Source of the DNA: Chara braunii
Taxonomy: Eukaryota > Streptophyta > Charophyceae > Charales > Characeae
Assembly (NCBI GenBank): GCA_003427395.1
Contig: BFEA01000223.1
Span: forward strand, 1,384,549-1,411,802
Reading direction: 5' to 3'
DNA length: 27,254 nucleotides
A program made the position numbers and the translations under genes. Positions 1-12,600 of the stretch are shown here, piece by piece. Numbering within the stretch: the stretch's first letter is position 1; each line of letters starts with the position of its first letter. Below the pieces are notes generated by a model. That model was not told where the DNA came from, searched no databases, and worked only from the letters and a program-made list of their open reading frames with translations.

Positions 1-1909
1 GGAAAACAGCCAAAGAACCAAATATAAAGCTCGCATCGAGGAAATGCACCATAAAGAGGGAAAGCACAACCTTGCAGATTCCAGTGCTGATCCCTCCTCG
101 GGGAATACAATGTTGGGGTTCAGAGAAGCCATTAATCCCACAGACTTGAGTATAGAGTGTGTGGCAATTCATGGCCGAGAAAAGCTGCTTCCCAAGCTCT
201 TTTTTTTTTTTTTTTTTTTTTAAGGAACAAACAAAGCACCTCACATATTTTTAACTGGCGTTCTGCCATGTCATGGAACATATCTTCCTTTCATTAACTA
301 CCTACCACTACTCCTAAGGGCATACTCGCTCTAGGCCCTCAAAATCGCAAAATAGCAAAATGAGTGGCCAGATTGAGTACTCTTAACCGAAGGACTCGAT
401 CCGGCCGCTCGTTTTGTTATCTTGTGAGTTTGAGGGCCTAGTGTGAGTATACTCTAAGGGTACACAGGGAACCAGTGTGTGGCAATTCATGGCCCAGAAA
501 GGCTGCTTCCCAGGCTCTTTTTTTTTTTTTAAGAGGAACAAACAAAGCACCTCATATATTTTTAACTGGCGTTCTCCCATGTCATGGAACATATCTTTCT
601 TTCATTCCCTACCTACCACTACTCTCAAGGGTACACTGGGGACCCCTGCAAACATAGCTTTCTACCTGTCTTCAGTGAAGGGAGGTTACCTCCCTCAGTG
701 GGGAGAGCAGGTTAACCGAGCACCCATTTTTCAGGCCCATTTATAAGAAAACCAGACAGTCATTTTAACAACACTTCACACCAATCTATAGAGTGCACTT
801 CTTACGACCCCATCACAGAAAAAAACCCTAAAAAAAGCAATTAAAAACATATAAAACAGCAAGCCAAAGGTGCATTTCCAATGAAATTTGGCCCAAAAAA
901 AACTCGACCAATTTCAGAAATTTCAGAAATCTTAATAGCGCAAATTCTAAAACTCCAAATAACCCCAAATTTCATATACGGCAACCCTATCAAAATGCAT
1001 ATATGGCAAAAACTTGAAATTCCAAAAAAACATGAAATTTGAGCCCAAAACCCTAATTTCAGAAATTTCAGGCCTGAAAACCAGATGCCCCGTTAACCTC
1101 TTGTGTCAGTGGGGAGAGGTAAAAAGAGAGGTGGCGAAATGTTTGCCCCTTTGCCCTAGCATTTAGGGGGGCCCGGCTAACACAAGGCGTTCCCCCGGAC
1201 GAGGAGACGGCAGCTTTATTATTAAAACAAATTAAAGATAAAATAAAACGTTTTTCCCTTTCTGCCCTTGGCTGGCTACCGACTGTAGGTCTTCATACTT
1301 CAGAAGTCAAACTTCGGGGTTAGTTCAAACTTCAAACAAACTATTTCCTTATGCTATGATACTCGTTGTGTAGAATATGTGCGCAGAGTTTTCCAACTTT
1401 GCCTGACGGACTTAAAAAATTGTGCTACTATTTAAATTAAAAAAAAAAAAAATTGTGCTACTATTGCGCATGAAATCCTGACCCAAGTTACCAAACAAAT
1501 TACTGTCACAAATATTTGCAACTAATACTGCAAGCCGATAATAGACAGAAACGAAACCCATGCGCAACGGAATGGTCACACGTGAAAATAGGGTACTATC
1601 ATACCGTGTTAAACACAACACTACCTCCGAGCCTCTTTTTGCCGCGAGGCAGGTTCTTCATGTGCGCCAACCTTCACCGAAGCCCCAGCGTGGTGCTTTC
1701 TGTTTTTCCCTTTTCTTTTGGCTGGCAGCCCGGCACCACCTGCCATTGGGGTCAGGATGGCCTGAGCCGCCATTGGAGTCCGGTTGCCCTGGGGAACGTT
1801 AGATTTTCGATCCTCAATGTTGCCTGGGAAAGGCAGACTTAGTTTAAGGCTGAAATGTATACAGACTACAAATTTTGCATGGACCTGAAAAGAACAGGCA
1901 ACGTGGATC

Positions 1910-1942
<33 letters not shown>

Positions 1943-4900
1943 AGGTGGATCACCCTCGTACAATAGGCTGTTGTGGTGGGGACCGGAAAGTATAAAGATC
2001 ATACCAGTTTTCCATTGTCATCCACAACCGGAAGGCGCTTGAACTTGCTCTCCAGGAGTAGCCTGCACGGAACATGCCATACTCTGTGAGCACATCCGTT
2101 CCAAAGGCAAGATATACGTCGGACTAGTGAAGACAATTAGCAATTCATCAGATAACAACCAAACTGACTCGAGAATGAGAAGCAAGAGTCATCAACAAAC
2201 CCGTCAACGATTGCTCAGCAAGATATACGCTGGAACATACTCCACGGGCCAAAAAAAAAAAAAAAAAAAAAACATATGTTGGAATGGATGTGCTCCTCAT
2301 AGAGACAAGTCTGCAAGATATACGGTGTCACTTGGAAGGAGAAAAGCCATACACTTCACAGTTCAAACTCAAATTGTGGGCATTCACCGTGAGTTGGATG
2401 GCAGATGACTATCGTCGACAACCACCGTCGTCACCCAAACATAACACCCGGGCATTGTATTCAGTACATTGGCCACGACTCCAGTGAGTCGTGGAAAAAT
2501 AATAATAATAATAAATCCTGTGAGGAACTGCAATGCAAACAAGTTCCAGCTGAGGGTCATTTCAGAATTCCTTACCTATTCGGAAGTGATTCGAAGATTA
2601 AAAAAAAAAAAAAAAAACGCCTCCAAACCTAATGAATGTCCCACTTCTCGCCCTGCGAGACACTCTACCTGTGCCACGTTCAAATACAACGCCCGGGCAT
2701 TCCATAAGGATATAACACCCGGGCATTGTATTTGAAGGGACGTTGTTTTCAACAAAAAATAAAAAAAATCTGCCTTTTCAAAGGTAAGTTGAAATCAACA
2801 CTTGGGGATTATTTTCGATGATGAAGACTGTACCAGTGCCCACCTTAACAGCAAGTCATCGCTGTGATGGTATATACAGTGGCAGCGTGTGTCGTCAATA
2901 TATTTGATCAGGAGCTTGGCAGCAACTCAACCCATCAGGACCCATGCTAACACAAGCAGACTGCTTGCCTTAAAAAAGAGACGGTTCCTCGATCACAGAG
3001 AGAGAACCGCTAGTGAAGGTGATTGACAGAAAGTTTGGACAAGGCTTAACCATCAGCAGGCCTCTGAAAGATAAGTTCCTTGCAGAGGGAGGGAGAAGAG
3101 AAGGTGTGGTTATGGGAGAAGAGGAAGATTAAAAAATATGGTATTATTCTAGAGAAGTTACTTCGAGGGCTTGCCCACCTTCGCATTCCAGATGTGCAGA
3201 GAGAAAACTCAGACGTTCACTGGACATAAGCAGAGTCCAACATGAAAGGCAGGAGGAGTAGGAAAAAGTATAATGCTATAGTAGCCATCCCATCTTCTCC
3301 ATTGTGCAGATTGATTCTTCACACTGTCCTTTAAGAACAGGACAAGCGAGACAGGCCTGCTATGCAAGGTTTACTCTGCTGAAAAGTTAGAACGTAGGGG
3401 GGGTTCCCAGGCGTCCGGGCACCCAACCTGTGCCCGGGCGGGCATGATCGGGCCATGACCCCGAGCAGGGTTCCAAGCAGCCCCAGTAGGGGGAATTTTT
3501 TTTTTTTATCCAGAAAAAAAAATGTTGTGTAGAATTGCAATGCAAACAACTTTTCGCTGAAGGTCACATCAGTATTCGTCACTGAATTGAAGATAAAAAA
3601 AAAAAACAGAATCAGACGAAGGCACCCCCCTTTAGACCCCTTCAGCCCGTTTAGAACCAATTCATACCCCCCCTTTTCTTCCCTAACAGGTGGCACTCAA
3701 AGAAAGAAAAGGGCTTGGATTTGAAGATTAAAAAAAAGACAGAATCAGACTAAGGCACCCCCCTTTAGACCCCTTCAGTCCGTTTAGAACCAATTCATAC
3801 CCCCCTTTTTCTTCCCTTGACAGGTGGCACTCAAAGAAAGAAAAGGGCTTGGATTTGTGCTCCTCTGGCATGAGCAGAACCCCAAACATCGCGTCGCGCA
3901 GTGGTATGGGCACCAGAAAGCAGGGATTCTATCTAAACTTGGTGCGCACCAAGTGGAGGGAGAATGCCATCAAACAGTATCATATATATCGTCACAAATA
4001 GAACTGCCCGGTAAACCGTAGGCAGAGAGAGAGAAGAGGACAACAAACGAGGGGCTGTGACAAACTGTTTCGTCGGAGTTTCACCGACTATATGTATATA
4101 TATACCTGACAGCATCCTCGAGATTAGTCATTGACCGGACGACCAGAGGATGAGGAGTCATGACCTCGCCAACTGTCTTGCCTCTCATTTTATGTAAAAG
4201 CTTTTGGATCTCCTTGAAAGCCTGCAGAAGTTAACGAACCACCAGAGCAACAACCACAAGCAGGACTTAGCAAATGACAAAGAATGTTGCACAGAGGCTT
4301 GATTTACAGGGGTGACGAGATGCTAGAAGCATGAATCACTGAGGAGATAAAGCAAAGGCCACCTTGTTCTTCTAGCCCAGTGTGGACTCGCAGTGAGTTC
4401 ATTACTGGTTCACACTCCCATCACCAACGTCGGTATTCTCATTCTCTATCATCGACTACTTCAGACGATAAAAGAGTAAACAACAATGCAGGTTGCAGAA
4501 TCACAAGATGACTGTGGACGCAAGCAATCCTGACTACTTGTCTGTTTCCTGAATCGATTCCCTCTGCGGCCACTCTGCAGCTTTGATAAAAAGAAAAAAT
4601 CCAGTGCTAACAGCTCAAGCCATCGTAGGACACCAGCAACGTTCTTGCTCTCTCTCTAACGAACGTAAACTACCGGATGATTGCTTCACTAACTCACACT
4701 CTAACCACCGTCATGCAACAGTGCTTTTTTTTTTTTTTTTTTTTTTTTTTCAACAGGGCTTTTCTCTCTCCAGTTCAGGCACGGAAGAAAAAACAACAAA
4801 ACAGGCTGGAAAAGCACAAGGCAACGGCGGACATAATCCCAAGTACTTGTCTGTTTCTTGAGCTGATTCTACCTTGGTTGCCCTTTGCAGCCTTGATCAA

Positions 4901-7900
4901 TAATCACGTGCTGCAGACTCATACCAGCACAGGACACCTACCGTCTTTCACCCGAATCGAGAACACCCAGTCATTCCGATTGCGTTTGGACAGAAAGTTG
5001 CCCCAAATACAGCTACAATGACCACCATTCTATTATTCAGGTGAAGACGGTAGCAATGCTCTAGGTTCACAAACCAGAGAAGGCCCCTACCGTCTTCCCC
5101 CTGAACACAACGCACCCTAATTTTGGCTATAAGCTAGCTTAATTTTGGCTATAAGCTAGCTTGTATACATCCATAATCAGGGTGTGTAGTGTTTGGGGGA
5201 ACACATGAAAAGCAAAATACAGGCGGTGCAATTAATTTACACCCTTAGGCAGTGTCTTTTCCGTAGCTGATTTGTACACAAGTACCTATACAACCATTGA
5301 CAAACCGATTTACAAGACCACGCCGCCACTCTCGCGACGGATAGGATGCATACTACAACGTTAGGAGCAGATCCCCCTCTAGACACTAACAGGGCGAGGA
5401 TTGAACAAGAATATACCCTTCTCCTTTGAATCCTGAACCTCTCAGGATCACTTCACTCAAGGCTCTTCCTGTTATGCAAGGCAAGACGCCCAGCATTTAC
5501 AGGACATAGATTCCAGCATTTTATAATTAATAATTACCATATTTTGCTGGACCTCTGGCCCCACTAGGCAAACATGTCTACAGGTGGCAGCTTCTTAAGG
5601 ATCATCACGAAGCACAGACAAAATTAAAAATGCTGAAAATTAAGTACACAGGATGCAAAAGCAGAGGCTGAAATGAACGTTGACCCACTTTTCACCTTCC
5701 GTTCAGCGAAGAATAGACTCAAACTGAGTCAAACACCACCCTGGATAGCTTTAAACAAGCAGTCAAAGGGACAAAACTGACCTTCCATGTGCTTCCAGCA
5801 GCTGGAAAGATATTATGATCCCCTGGTTTGCTGCCTGCAAGTACAAAGAAACCAGAAAAGACAACCACACGATCAATCATCATGCTCGCTCCTAAAAGGC
5901 ATACTCTCCTTTTTATCTCAACAGCATCTGCTATGGATCCTGCACAATCATCTCATGCATATGGTAACTGTTTTCTGCTATGGACCCTGCACAATCATCG
6001 AATGCATATGGTGACTGTTTAGGTCGGCAATATCTAACAACAGAGCTAATAATCACCATCATCCACAACATCATCATAATGATCATCATCATTGCTATCG
6101 CCATCATCATCACCATCATCATCGCCAACAACATTGTTGTGACACCATCTCATCGGCAAGTTGCATTTCCGAGTCAGTAAAGCTCTCAAGGAAAACATCA
6201 TCGGCATCATCATCGTCATCGTTATCATCATCATCGTCATCATCATCGTTATCGTCATTGTCATCATCATCAACAACATCATTGTGACACCATCTCATCG
6301 GCAAGTTGCACTTTCAGGCCAGTGAAGCTCTCAAGGAGAACATGCGTTTTAAGAGCTTCACAGCCTGTGCCATGGATCCCAAATCATGGCATACCCTACT
6401 ACCGTCTTCAGCTGAATAAAACGTACGTTGTCCAATCATTATTTCTGTATGTAGACTCAAAGTTGCCCCAAATACAGCTATAATCAGCTGAAGACGGTAG
6501 CTCGCACAGTCTGGCTTCCTACCTGATGCACATTAACAGCATAGACGGTTTCTTGTGGAAGCAGAGAGGAATGTGAGACGGTTGACAGGTAGAAAGAAGT
6601 GGTTGAAGCACAAGAACACAGGAAGGCGGAGTTTAAACCACCAGTACCTGCCGGGTTCTTAGGCCCCCTCTAACGTGAATGGCTACAGACCCACGCAGTA
6701 GGCCGGTTCATCCACCACGTTGACGCCTAAAAACGAGTCGGTACTGGTGGTTTAAGGCCCCCCATGTTAAAGCACGGAGCCGAATTGCCTGCAAGCAATG
6801 TCATGAGAGAAGGAGCTTGCTTACCAACGATTGAATCCAGCGCCAGCAGATCATAGTCCGACACAACCCCAATCTGCAACGGCAATCAACATCGAGCACG
6901 TCTCTCATTCATTAGACAGAGCAAGCACACTGCCACTGCATGCAGTTAGTGGGCACACAACTCAACAGAAAATGTGGGATCAATGCAGTGGGCACAACTC
7001 AACAGAAAATGAATGTGAGATCAATGCTGGACTGTATTTGTCCCAAATAAATCCCTTATCCTATCATCCTATGTGATTTCCAAACACAAATATTGTTATG
7101 CACAATGTTCAAACATCACTGATGCTGCTGTTGAGTCACTCCTGAAGCAATGGAGATCACAGTGAAATAGAACAAGGTTGCTGAATGTAATTTGCTAAAA
7201 TATTTGCAGATAAATTCTGTTCGGAGGCACGACTGTATTTTTTGCGGAGCGGATAGATTCTGTTCTGTTGCACAATTAAATCTATATGTGATAGTACAGC
7301 GATACCTTTTTTCTGCACTCACTCCCCCCTAGAAATCTGTGTATTTGATGAAAACACAAGGACAACTCTCTCATTTGCAACCTCGGCGCATTCATTATTT
7401 CAAAGAAACTGAAAGAAATCATTGTCTTTAGTACTTTTTACTTTTTTCCTTTCCAGCTTACATAAACAGCTCATCAATGTGGATCTTCCTTAACAGAGCT
7501 TCCCATTCACCTGCATGATATGATAGCAAGTGCACCATCCACACCCAACAAAATAAAGCCCAAGGAATAAAATGACCACCACATCCAGACTTAGGCCCAA
7601 GGAATAAAATGACCCCTGCATCCAGATTCCAGACTTAGATTGACCTCAAAAAGGTCCTCAATGGAATATTTCCAATCGATCAGTAAGACTGCTGCCCACC
7701 CCTAAGACAACTGAGTGGGACAGAGTGCACAGAGATATGGGAACTAAGAATAGGCCAGCAAACAGAAACCAGAGGGAAAAGACAGAGAAAGAAACGACAA
7801 TAAGAAACTGGAAGAAGCGAGAGAGTGCCGGGGCACATAAAAGTGAGAGAGAGAGACGGAGGGAGAGGGGGGGGAGAGTGAGAAAGAGAGAGAGAGAGAT

Positions 7901-9620
7901 GTGCCTTATTTGCAGATTAATACCACCCACAGTTCGGGCGAGAGTAGGGGGAAGGGGGAACCTGGAACCAAATTATGAAGCTGAATGATTTGCTAGTTGA
8001 ATCTCGCTTCCATCACAGCCAGATATATCCGAATCAAAGAAAGAACCACACACAGAGAGAGAGGGAGAGAGAGAGAGAGAGCTGATTTTCGAGGAGCCGT
8101 TCTCAGCAGCCCAGAGTCAGAGAAATGGGCCTCCCACGCACTCTGGCTGGTTTCTCATTGTTCAAAATTTAAAACATCGTGGTCTTTTCTTTTTCTTCTG
8201 TTTCCCATATCTCTACCCCTCTGTATGCTGTTAAGATGTAGACTTCAAGATCAGTGTACTAGTTCTGCCAGTACCTGTGTTATCAGCTGGGCAGCTCGGG
8301 TTGCCTCAGATTGGCCCGGGTGGCTGGTCCGGGCCAGGTCCGGGCAAAGTCTCGGTCAAGGTCCCGGGCGATCCAAGTGCAAAAAAAAAATTAAAAAAAA
8401 ATTAAAAAAAGATCTGAAACAAAGCCATGTCATGCAGAATTGCAAACCAAACATCTTTTGCCTGAGGGTGACCACGAAATTCGTTGTGGAATCCGAAATG
8501 AAAAACTAAAAATAAAATACTTAATTATATCATACAGCTCATACCCCTTCACGCCTCTTTACGTCCCTTCAAGCCCTTTCGAGCCCCACTTATACCCCAT
8601 AGACACCCTTTGGTGAGATATCACCAAACTCGAAGATAAGGGATTTGGGCACGTCGGATTGGGCACAAAATTGCCCCACTGCCCCCCCCCCCCCCCCCAA
8701 AAAATGACCCCCTTTTTGGTTTTGCCCTGGTACCCCAGGCAGGTAACCCCCCGTGCAAGTTCGCCCAGGTCGCCCGGCCGGGCGGCCCGGACCAGACGAC
8801 TCTGGTAACATAGGTCAGTACTGGATTATTGTACAGGCGTCAAAGTTCAGACTCTTATATCAAGATGGCCCCTCCCCAAAGCATCTCCCACTACCCCTAA
8901 TAGCATTACTCTCCAGTGCATTGTGAGGCGGAAAGGGCATACCATCATAGCCCATCAGTGATAGTTGAGCCTGGCTTGGATCATCACACAAGAGTGTGAC
9001 ACAGATGCAGGTTGATGACGCAAAGACACTACCATGGATGTCAGGACTTGCACCCATAACTGCTTTTCTCTGACAGAAAGTGACCAGGCCGTGCAACACA
9101 TTTCTGTATTCCTCGTCAATTCTGCGGCCAGACTTTCGAGTGAGCCGCTGCATTGTCTGCCTTGCTATCCCAAACCTTCGGGAAAAAAAATGAAAAAAGA
9201 AGAAGAGGTGCCCAGTGCCCAAGGGTTTGATTATTGCAAGGAAAGGTAACGGAATATCCCCACTTGGAAATCAGAATTGGAAGTTATCAGCTGACAATAC
9301 CTATCGGATCATCATATCGCAGCCGGTTTCAGACATATTGACCACCAACTTCTATGGATTCAACATTATATAGAATACTAATTCAGTTGCTTATTACAAC
9401 CCTCATTCTTTTTTAGACGATTTATAGTAATTTATACCCATGAAAATCCTAAATACACCCAACCCTGCAGTCCCATCCTCAGAGAACCCGAATGCAGCCA
9501 GTGTGACCAGGGGGTGCCTAGGCAAGCCAGTGGCACGTAGAAAGAGCGAGGAAAATGTTCTGGACAAAAGCAAATCCACGGAGGACCATGTAAATATCAA
9601 CACCTCAGTCCCCCGAACAC

Positions 9621-9692
<72 letters not shown>

Positions 9693-12600
9693 GGTTAAAA
9701 CAGACCTGAAACAACAAAACAAAACAAAAAAAAAACTTACCAGCTGACCGTCATCATTGACAACTGGCATTCCAGAAATCCTGTGATCCACAAGGAACTG
9801 AAGGGCTGCATCACCCAGAAACAGCAACAGACAAACACAACATTACCCATGGACCTCAGAATACGAAGTACACATTCAAGCTAGTATCACTGCATCACTT
9901 GCAGCTAACCTACAATCTGAAAGCATGCAAAATCGCTGTGGAGTTTACTTTCTTCTTTTTCCTCATTCGTGATCCCCCCTTCCCCTCGTATCCAAGGCCC
10001 GAGGCGAGCAGGCAGGGGCAGACGCCGGGCGAATAATCCTCACAGATAAGGGCAAGTGCTCATTGTCCGAATGGGGACTACACACAACCGAGGATGTCTA
10101 CGATACAGAATGAGCGCGGATGGTTGACTGACTGAAGCGATTGGCTGGAAATATGTGTGGCTGTGGGAGTATCCATGGTAGTTTATAATAAATGGTGGTG
10201 GAGTCTATGTAGAAACGAGACCATTGAGAAGTGGGGGGGGGGGGGTAGGGAGGATGAGCATGATCCTTGGCGCCGAAGCACAGAAAGACAGGAAACAAGA
10301 ACATATTGGACGGGGATTCGTTATTGACAAAGAGGGTATTACAGTGGCATAAAGGAGACGGACAAGAAGGTGATTCACCTGAGAGTCGAGGGTATAAGGA
10401 AATCTTACAGAGATGGGCTGTCAGGAGTAGAGGCTGACAGAGGATCAGCGAGAGATAAGACTGCAAACACGGTGTTCGGAGCACTGGAGGCCAAAGCCAA
10501 TGTTATATGTACTTCATGAATACATCTGTTTCAGCTGCAAGCTTCCCCATGAATACATCTGTTTCAGCTGCAGGCCCTGTGGACAGGGATCATCACCCTG
10601 ACACCTAGAGGCTACCAGTGAACATTTTGGTACAAATTATATGATCAAGACTTGGAAACATTTCTCCCATTCACATTTCCCCACAGCCACCACTCCGCTT
10701 TCATCCATTTACACTGAACTGTGCTAGGCTTCCTTGCAAAGCACTTCTGCCTGTGAGAAGAAAGGTCACTCCAGCTGCTTTCATCCATTCACACTGAAAT
10801 GTGCTAGGCTTCCTTGCAAAGCACTTCTGCCTGTGAGAAGACAGGTCACTCCACCTACATCAAAAGCAGATAAGATTCGGGCACCGAAGAAGGGTGATGT
10901 GGCCACAGCAGCTTCTGAGGGCATGATTCACGTGCCACTACACTTCCACAGTTGCTTCGGCAGTCACGACTTCAAGACCATGTCAAGTCAGTGCATTAAA
11001 CAGACATATACAAATGTCCTCTTAAGCCACACCACTATTCCTGCGCCTCTTTACCCCGATGCCCATTTTGCCCAGCTTTGAAATGTCGAGCCGGCACACA
11101 CAAGAGCCTACCCAGCACCACCAACCTTTTTGGTCCCGCAGGACAGATCTACCCCTGACACCGGGTTGGGTGGTTGTTAGGAGAAGCACCTCCTCTGGCA
11201 CATCTATTCGCAGAAAATGCAATTACCTTCATCGATTGTTGTTCCAGCCTTCACGGACACAATCTTCCCACCCGTCATTGCATCTGATACCGTCAAAAAC
11301 TCTCGCTTCTGCAGTCATGGAAACACACAAAGACATAACATTTGTCCATCAGCGAAATGACCACTCGTCCCATGCTCTCACCACAAGTGCATTCCTTATC
11401 ACATTACAAGCAATTCCCTCTTTAAAAAATAGACAACATAGGAAAGAAGACGTTCCACATCCATGCTGTTCACTGAAGAGTCGTGAAGACCAAAGACGGC
11501 ACAAGAGACCTCTCCATAGGGCCCCCTTGGCAGCTGTTCGTTATCAACTGAAGGTCACCCCCATGACCTGCTCCCAAGGGGGGGCCATCTATCCACACGG
11601 CACCTGGCAGCAGTCATGGTGATGACCTTCACTTCAAATGAGCAAAATCACAGCAAGCACGAGCTGTTAAGCTCAAAAACCCGTCGCCACAAGAAGCGAG
11701 TTAAGTTGGACGATAGGATTGCCTTTCTTTTTTTCAAGGCTAATTCTTTTAACTTTTAAGCTAGGTTACCTGATCGGACGTCCGGGAACCCCTCAAGAGC
11801 TGTCAGGATGAACTCTTGAAAAAGTCGAGAGTAGCCATCACTGCACTCTCTCGTGATTGTGGCTCATGAAAAACGCCTTTCAAGAGCTGTTAGGAAGCCG
11901 TGAGTAGACATCGGGCCTCGCTGCACTACTCTCGAAATGTGCAAAACGAGAGTGAATCTTCCGCTACAATATGGAAAGATACACGGCCATGATTTTTGTC
12001 TTTTCTGCATTTCAAGAGTAGTGCAGCGAGGCCCATCACCTAGAGCACTCTTGCGTGCCAGCCTGCAACCACCGTTTTTGCTAGGGTGGTCCGACGTTCG
12101 CTTGAAATGGTGAGGATTTCCATGAGCGCCGTCTGGAGTCTGGGCGGACAAACAAGGCTGTCACTGTTGTGTACGGCTTCAAGAGCACTGAACGTGTATC
12201 AAGAGCCGAGCAAGAGTGCATCGATCTCGAGTAAGTGCAGCGGCGACAGAACTCTAGGTGTTTTTAGGACTCTGACAACTCCTGCCGCACTCTTGCAAAT
12301 TTTCACCAGTCAAGAGTAGTGCAGCGAGGCCCAATGACATAAACAAAACAAAGACAATCCTGAAAAAAAAAAAAAGAGAAGCGAGCGAGATCAAGTCGCA
12401 CGAGATTCTACAACCAGAAACGGAAAAAAAAAAAGGAATTGCAGGAGACCCACAAGAACGAGAGGAAAGGGAGACGGTAGACGAAGACCGCAACAGCTAC
12501 AAGTGGAAGGACCTGTAGAAGTAAGGACGAGCAGAGACTCAGACGGTACAAAAGACACTCGAGGCATAAAACTGTAACTGCCGCACACTACCCACAATGA

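Larger units (their letters stand above)
1..2004 (-). other. 5' part of CBSX intron 7 (continues beyond window)
   Basis: No coding sequence was recognised here on either strand. It holds the tandem duplication and palindromic element at 156-650, an A-rich stretch with repeated AAATTTCAGAAATTTCAG motifs (about 890-1075), an A13 run near 1441, and an A28 run at 1911-1938. I looked for the missing 3' end of CBS2 on the minus strand and did not find it. Confidence 0.7.
2063..4105 (-). other. CBSX intron 6
   Basis: No gene was seen. It contains a small hairpin (2473-2494), a palindrome (2679-2736), related repeat fragments at about 2520-2610 and 3525-3600, a 134-bp tandem duplication (3587-3854), and a repeat fragment next to the donor (about 3985-4083). 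Several A/T runs of 15-20 bases are present. The rest shows nothing I recognise. Confidence 0.6.
4222..5781 (-). other. CBSX intron 5
   Basis: No coding sequence was recognised. It holds a T run of about 26 bases (near 4725-4750) and two copies of the CTACCGTCTTC element (4938-5053 and 5087-5208). The remainder is unique-looking sequence without clear structure. Confidence 0.6.
5835..6824 (-). other. CBSX intron 4
   Basis: It is repeat-dense and without coding sequence. In order it holds a 47-bp tandem, a CAT-rich tract inside a larger duplication, one CTACCGTCTTC element and a TTAA-flanked palindrome. Confidence 0.65.
6874..9740 (-). other. CBSX intron 3
   Basis: No coding exon was recognised in this 2.9 kb. 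It carries two small tandem duplications, GA-rich tracts, an element of about 556 bp with inverted ends, a C17 run (8682-8698) and a long CA/TG repeat just after the exon 3 donor. Confidence 0.6.
9806..11226 (-). other. CBSX intron 2
   Basis: No gene was recognised. It contains a G14 run (10232-10245) and two tandem duplications (10516-10573 and 10698-10857). The rest reads as ordinary intron sequence. Confidence 0.6.

Noticed and set aside
391-415. GGACTCGATCC as a tRNA T-arm
   Set aside because: It is part of the palindromic element at 321-451. No acceptor or anticodon arm surrounds it.
1-2004. Final CBSX exon on the minus strand
   Set aside because: I looked for a GI.TRGNV-like sequence preceded by AG and found none, so the exon most likely lies left of the window.
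5931-6342. Spaced repeats as a CRISPR-like array
   Set aside because: The units are tandem duplications and CAT microsatellite without regular unique spacers, in a eukaryotic intron.
8860-9222. Minus frame with [18 protein letters not shown], resembling a transposase helix-turn-helix
   Set aside because: The resemblance is limited to a short stretch, with no catalytic motif around it. A profile search would be needed, so it is not called.
9597-9827. 76-residue minus frame as a complete small CBS protein
   Set aside because: It begins in intron 2 and reads through the exon 3 donor into the TG repeat. Only 9741-9805 is coding.
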